Source: Rhizopus arrhizus (Eukaryota; Mucoromycota; Mucoromycetes; Mucorales; Rhizopodaceae). From it: 64,000 bases of DNA. Below are positions 59,472 through 64,000 of this stretch, in pieces. A program made the translations under genes and the position numbers. How positions within the stretch are numbered: the first letter of the stretch is position 1; the number at the start of each line of letters is the position of its first letter. The DNA lies in NCBI GenBank assembly GCA_024220505.1, contig JAKZZE010000027.1, forward strand, positions 558,001 to 622,000, written 5' to 3'. The notes below the pieces were generated by a model. It made no database searches and had not been told where the DNA came from. It worked only from the letters and a program-made list of their open reading frames with translations.

Positions 59472-60127
59472 TTTAGCCGTTTTTTATTTTTTTAAAAAAA
59501 ATATAGCGAAATAAAAGAAAAATGAGCTTTTTACTTAACTCTAGCCCAGATAGCAATTGTCTCTGATATCAGCAATTCTATATTAACCTCTGCTTTTTCT
59601 ATAAGTACTTGTATTTTAGTATTATATTTTCTATACTAAAGGCTATCTGCTATTTACATTTGTAAATTGTAAGATATTAACCAACGTTTGTTTACGCCCT
59701 ATATTAATTTCCACGTTTTGTTTTTATTGTTTTTTTTTTCTTTGGTTTTTACCTACTATGTTCCAAAAATGGCAATGCACATGTATTAGATAAACGGATC
59801 ATCTCTAATAATCAGCAATACCCCATACAGAACCATTGACTAATTAGGTAGATTTAGTCAACTAAAGCCAGATAGGCATCCTCAGGAACCATAATCTTCA
59901 TCTGATTTCTACAATAAATACTTCGTACTCTTATTAATTTCGATTTAAACAATAGTACACTGGGAAGTATAGATACCTTAATTATTATTATCCGCTCTTC
60001 ATCTCTCTCTTTTTCTCTTTTTTTTTTCTTTTTTTTTTCTTTTTTTTTTTTTCTTTTTTTTTTTTTCTTTTTTTTTTCTTTTTTTTTTTTCTTTTTTTTT
60101 TTACCTTTGTCAAAAATTTACTTTCCA
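59472..60127. repeat. Intergenic DNA with long CT/T-rich tract
   Basis: 60001-60112 is almost pure pyrimidine, CTCTCTC then repeated T(9-12)C units, ending right before the next gene's ATG at 60128. No gene lies in 59472-60000. Confidence 0.6.
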
Positions 60128-60248
60128 ATGTCTCAAACTACTTTTTATCCTTGTAATCTCTGCAAACGCTTTGTTGGTACTACCTTTGCTACATTGCAGT
60201 TGCATCAGATACGTGGTGGATGTATGTTGCAATTTATTCAAGAACATG
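60128..60248 (+). pseudogene. tnp2/CACTA-like transposase gene, 5' piece
   Basis: It starts MSQTTFYPCNLCKRFVG and has a zinc-finger-like Cys/His set (CNLCKRF.., LHQIRGGC), then QFIQEHG, where the AT-rich cassette begins. The likely continuation is the acidic segment starting at 62480. Whether the two pieces were in one frame before insertion is not settled: simple removal at the shared ATGGAGG leaves them out of frame, so an extra intron or a small loss must be assumed. Confidence 0.5.
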
Positions 60249-60457
60249 GAGGGATGTCTACTACCATTTTAATAATCAATATTATTATAAATATCTATAT
60301 AAAAATAGTTTATATATAAATTATTGAATATATCCAGATTTATTAAATTAAATTGAAATACATTATAAAAAATTGTTCCATTAAATATATAATCTTTCAT
60401 TTTATTATTTTTTGTGTTTTGGAACATATTAATATTTTATGGAGGAAGATATCCATC
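60249..60457. repeat. Direct repeat, left copy
   Basis: 209 bp, from GAGGGATGTCTACTACC to GGAAGATATCCATC. It matches 62289-62498 with a single A indel in an A-run (near 60371/62412) as the only difference noticed. Very AT-rich except for both extremes. Confidence 0.95.
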
Positions 60458-62288
60458 TAATAGAATTTAACAAAATTTTAACTATTATAATTCTCTAATT
60501 GCTTTTCATGTTATAAAAATTAAAAATATTAAAAATTAGAAATTAATTTCTGTTTTAATATATTTTTATATTTTTGTTTGATTTTACAATTTTGCTGACG
60601 AAGCAAAATATAAAATCTTCATTGTATTAAAGAAATAAATATAAAAATGTTGAAATAATCAACAATTTCCTAAAAAGGAAATATTTGTTTTCAACTTTAT
60701 ATTTATGAGAATGACATACAACTATTTATTAAAACAATTAATATCAATAAAAATTTATATAATAATATTAATTGATTTTATTGTTCCAATATTTCTGAAT
60801 ACATTCAGTTTCATTAAATTTACTAAAATGTATCCATGAATTATCAGAATGTGAATAGTCTTTCCATTTGATTAAATAATAGCTATCCTCAACAATTAAA
60901 CCTCTATGGTCTAAAATCTGCTCAACTTCATAATTTTCATTATCAATAATATTTTCTTCTACTTCCATATTTTCAAATACAGTTTTATTTTTTAAGTTAA
61001 CAGTTATTTGTGTATCTGTTAAATTTAATCCTAAAAATTCTTTTTGTAATAATTTCATCTTTTCTAAATCAATAATTCTTTCATTTACTTTTGGTTCTTG
61101 AATATTTAAATAAATGTTATCTACCATATTTTCTTTATATGGAAAATCAAAGTTATCATGTCTCCAGTATTCATGAAAATCAGAGTGATGTATATTATTT
61201 AAAGCAACATATTTTTTGATATTTATTAGCACACATGCTATTTTAAGTTGAATATTAAATATATTAATATTAGTTGTTAAAAAAGGCTTCTTATTATTCA
61301 ATCTTTCAAAAGTATGACCTATATCTGCAAATGTTTTTTCCATTAAGGATCTAAAACTACCAAATTGATTATTATAATTTAATTCAATACTACTTAAATC
61401 TATACCATTATCTTTTCTAATAGGTGTTACAAAATTGTGTTTATCTAAATTTGAATTATTAATTGTATTATTTATATATAAATTATATCCTCCATCAAGA
61501 GCAATACAATCCATATTATTTATTTTATTTTGAATATTCATAGAATTAAACATAGATCCATCATTATTAGTTGCACATGGTAAGCTATCTGAAACAAATA
61601 AAATCATTCCTGTATTATCTATAGCAACTTGTGTTCTAAAACCATTTTTCTTCAATTTATAACTATAATATATTTTCTTATCTTCTGCACCATAAACTAT
61701 TCCTCTTGTATCATGGCCATCAATATGCATTGTTACATGATAAAATAATTCAGGATTGTTAATTATTCCATTATAAAGTCTAATTTTTATATTTGAAAAC
61801 AAATTATTTAATGTATAATCTAAAACTTTTTTATTCTTTTCTATTTTTTCTGAGCTATAAAATTGCCTATATATCTGGTGAAATGTGCTTTTTGGTATAT
61901 ATTTATCCATTTCTTCAAATGACTTACATTCAATAATAAAATATAACACTAATAATCCTTTTTCTATATTATTATAAGGACCTCTATAATCTATATCACC
62001 AAATATTATAATTAAAAAGAAATAAACTGGTATTATTCCTAATTTTTTCACTAATAAATTTTTTATTTCATTTATTTTAGGTATTTCAGTTGGTCGTTTT
62101 GTATGAAATTTTTTTAATTCAATTATAGGCCAACCATATGATAAAAATTTCCAGAAATCTTTTGTTAAACTTTTATATTCTGCATCTAATTTCAATTGTA
62201 TATCACTTGAATTATTAAGGTTCATTTATCTTTTTTATTATAATAAGAATTCAATTTTTTTGAAAAAATAATAAGTAATAGTTATCTT
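60458..62288 (-). mobile_element. AT-rich cassette encoding a chromodomain DDE transposase
   Basis: A 1.83-kb segment between two 210-bp direct repeats, visibly poorer in GC than everything around it. It holds a single long gene on the minus strand. No terminal inverted repeats were found at its borders. The layout is like integration of a circle by a single crossover, or like an element with long terminal direct repeats; see findings. Confidence 0.7.
60768..62225 (-). CDS. DDE_Tnp_4-like (Harbinger/IS5-type) transposase fused to a chromodomain
   Basis: 485 residues, intronless. The N-terminal half is helical, with a segment of hydrophobic residues (IIPVYFFLIIIFGDID) of helix-bundle type. 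The catalytic core fits PIF/Harbinger/IS5-like enzymes: Asp in VTMHIDGHDTRG, YSYKLKKNGFRTQVAIDNTG, Asp in DCIALDGGYNLYI, and Glu in FRSLMEKTFADIGHTFERL. The last ~55 residues form a chromodomain: EVEQILDHRGLIVEDSYYLI, then KWKDYSHSDNSWIHF and IQKYWNNK. Codons are extremely A/T-biased compared with the neighbouring genes, which suggests arrival from a very AT-rich genome. The chromodomain probably tethers the transposase to modified histones. The frame is intact. Confidence 0.8.
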   Translation of the reverse strand: MNLNNSSDIQLKLDAEYKSLTKDFWKFLSYGWPIIELKKFHTKRPTEIPKINEIKNLLVKKLGIIPVYFFLIIIFGDIDYRGPYNNIEKGLLVLYFIIECKSFEEMDKYIPKSTFHQIYRQFYSSEKIEKNKKVLDYTLNNLFSNIKIRLYNGIINNPELFYHVTMHIDGHDTRGIVYGAEDKKIYYSYKLKKNGFRTQVAIDNTGMILFVSDSLPCATNNDGSMFNSMNIQNKINNMDCIALDGGYNLYINNTINNSNLDKHNFVTPIRKDNGIDLSSIELNYNNQFGSFRSLMEKTFADIGHTFERLNNKKPFLTTNINIFNIQLKIACVLINIKKYVALNNIHHSDFHEYWRHDNFDFPYKENMVDNIYLNIQEPKVNERIIDLEKMKLLQKEFLGLNLTDTQITVNLKNKTVFENMEVEENIIDNENYEVEQILDHRGLIVEDSYYLIKWKDYSHSDNSWIHFSKFNETECIQKYWNNKIN

Positions 62289-62498
62289 GAGGGATGTCTA
62301 CTACCATTTTAATAATCAATATTATTATAAATATCTATATAAAAATAGTTTATATATAAATTATTGAATATATCCAGATTTATTAAATTAAATTGAAATA
62401 CATTATAAAAAAATTGTTCCATTAAATATATAATCTTTCATTTTATTATTTTTTGTGTTTTGGAACATATTAATATTTTATGGAGGAAGATATCCATC
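62289..62498. repeat. Direct repeat, right copy
   Basis: 210-bp partner of 60249-60457. Its last bases run directly into the continuing host transposase gene (..GATATCCATC then ATGGAGCTGG). Confidence 0.95.
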
Positions 62499-63531
62499 AT
62501 GGAGCTGGTGAACTATCACTGCAAAATTCTACTATAGAAATTACTTCATATGATGATGAAGTTAACGATGCTGATATAAATATTGATGTAGAAGTTGGCA
62601 TGGAAAGCATGTCTAATGTTAGCGTTGGATCTGTTGCTTCATCACTTGATGGTAATCAAAAATTTAGGAATTAGTGATTGTTTATCATTATTGCGTTTTG
62701 TTAACATATCACACTTTCATTGCTCTAGATAGTGCAGTGGTTTATGAGTACATTGGATCCAGCTTGCAACTCTCAGCAGTTGAAAAGGCTGCTGTTGAGC
62801 TTATTCGATTGGCTGATCAACACGGTGTTAATCGTCAGTTCAAGAGAGATATGATAAACACTATAAACAAAACGCTATTAAGCAAGATTAATGAAGATGC
62901 TCTCAATGGTAAATTAATAAACAATATAAAATTCCCCATTACCTCAAACATAAATCCAATAGAGATTGGTGGTATGATGCCTAGTCCCGACACAGTTTCA
63001 AGATGGATATGCAGTAGTCATGATGGTTTCCAAGTTGTTTCTCATTTTGATGTTTGTCCTAATGGCTGCTTCTTATATCCAAAGGATGATGCAAATATCT
63101 TGTTCTGTACTTATGAAAGTTGTCAGCTTCCAAGATATAAAAAGCATGATCAAGCTCTTGCCCTTCGACAAGCTGGTGTCGATTTGAATGATGATTCCTT
63201 CCCTTCTTTTGTTGCTGTTCAGCAAATGGCTGTTGTGTCTGTGGGTGCTACATTAGCACAAATGATGCTTGATGAAGACAAGAGAGAATTGTTTAAATAC
63301 CGTGCCGAACAGGATTGTACACATGAAGATGGAGTGTACAGGGACATCTTTGACGGTAAAATATATCAAGACTTTCTCTCCAGTCAGCAGCAACTTTTTC
63401 AGGATGATAGTGACATTGGGATTGTCTTGTTTGTTGATGGATTTCAGCCAAAGATTCAAACGGGAAGCACATTAACAATCATCCATTGCTTGGTGATGAA
63501 TTTAAGTCCTTCATACAGGTACACTAGGTGA
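62480..63531 (+). pseudogene. tnp2/CACTA-like transposase gene, main piece, cut at 63.5 kb
   Basis: Exon 62480-62651 (acidic, EITSYDDEVNDADINIDVEV) joins over a 77-bp intron to 62729-63531. Recognisable blocks are a zinc ribbon (CPNGCFLYPKDD..CTYESCQLPRYKKH), then FDGKIYQDFL, and DIGIVLFVDGFQPKIQTGST with the first catalytic Asp, then MNLSPSYR, as in the tnp2 transposases of CACTA elements. The rest of the catalytic domain is missing: the frame runs into a different sequence at TA 63525-63526. So the gene is broken both at its 5' end (cassette) and its 3' end. Confidence 0.7.
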
Positions 63532-64000
63532 AAAAATAGGGACAACCTACCCTAAAATAATTTTTAACTTTTTTTTTTCTCTTCCACTCCGTACGACATC
63601 CAAGCCATGCCTATAGAGCGTAACCTTAGGTAGTGAGTATTACGTTTCCTGCATATAAAACTGATCAGGATAACATATGGCGGAAGAAAAGAGGAAATAG
63701 TTGCAATAATTTTATAAGTGTTATATTATTGTGATATTTAGGGTTTATATATAAAAAAGTACTAAGTCAATCAACAAATATAAAAATAAGTGAGACTCAA
63801 AGTAGATTGTCCTTTATTCAAGTTAAAAATATGAGGGTATTTATACTTTTCTATCCACGGCTAAATAATAGTATTCACAGTATATGATTATTGATTATTA
63901 ATCGATATTAGACGATGCGTTAATTACATGATTGGTATTGTTTAACATCTTTTATCAAGAAGTAATTATTAATCCTGATTCAGGAACTTGTTAGAATATT
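63527..64000. mobile_element. Possible start of another transposon, cut by the window end
   Basis: Right after a TA the sequence changes to CACTAGGTGAAAAAATAGGG, breaking the tnp2 gene. A similar sequence, in inverse, ends at 25785 next to a TA. Further right, 63830-64000 has a TATAAATAC-like box on the minus strand, as in the LTRs of this window. The right end is outside the window, so the type is undecided. Confidence 0.35.

Overview
The window looks like nuclear DNA of an early-diverging, AT-rich filamentous fungus, most probably Mucoromycota (a Rhizopus/Mucor-like genome). The evidence is dense short introns of about 46-77 bp with GT..AG ends, compact host genes of fungal type (V-ATPase B subunit, typical 2-Cys peroxiredoxin, PY-motif arrestin, MATA-type HMG box, homeobox), and a very heavy transposon load. 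The species call is inference; no rRNA, tRNA or CRISPR was found.

Layout. 1-5 kb: gene-free DNA and a decayed IS630/Tc1-like transposon (2360-5028) carrying a second decayed antisense gene. 6-13 kb: three regulatory genes, an HMG-box factor (6393-7342, +), a homeobox factor (9006-10570, -) and an alpha-arrestin (11185-13001, -). 13.5-18.4 kb: a LINE relic, an apparently complete ISXO2-type transposase gene with two introns, and two IS630-type transposase fragments placed end to end in opposite orientation. 20.4-24.5 kb: the housekeeping block, with V-ATPase subunit B and a membrane-anchored hotdog thioesterase sharing a 230-bp divergent promoter, then a 2-Cys peroxiredoxin. From 25.8 kb on the window is almost entirely mobile DNA, with one unrecognised four-exon gene (51707-52799).

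The right half is a stratified transposon graveyard. An old Ty3/gypsy copy (25.8-32.3 kb) holds a solo LTR. Next to it lies an array of AGTGACCACCA-marked repeats that was split by a DIRS-type tyrosine-recombinase retrotransposon (about 33111-45074). The DIRS reverse transcriptase was split by a chromodomain Ty3/gypsy element (34814-42400, 405-bp LTRs, TSD CGGGC), and that element's gag was split by a Tc1/mariner element (39705-41359, TA target). At every level the broken reading frame resumes across the insertion, so the order of events can be read directly. Further right are an intact IS630-like element (46894-48575), an LTR plus gag fragment, a second copy of the first Tc1 family, an ISXO2 element whose intron holds another Tc1 family (57080-58676), and a tnp2/CACTA-like transposase gene interrupted by an extremely AT-rich cassette (60249-62498). 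That cassette encodes a DDE transposase fused to a chromodomain and is flanked by 210-bp direct repeats.

The most unusual items are the AT-rich chromodomain-transposase cassette with its long direct repeats, the AGTGACCACCA/hairpin repeat array, the intron-resident Tc1 element that leaves its host transposase gene spliceable, a TIR-internal sequence core shared between two Tc1 families (and seen near an ISXO2 end), and coding microexons of 8 and 4 nt in the housekeeping block. All homology statements come from reading motifs by eye; no database search was run.
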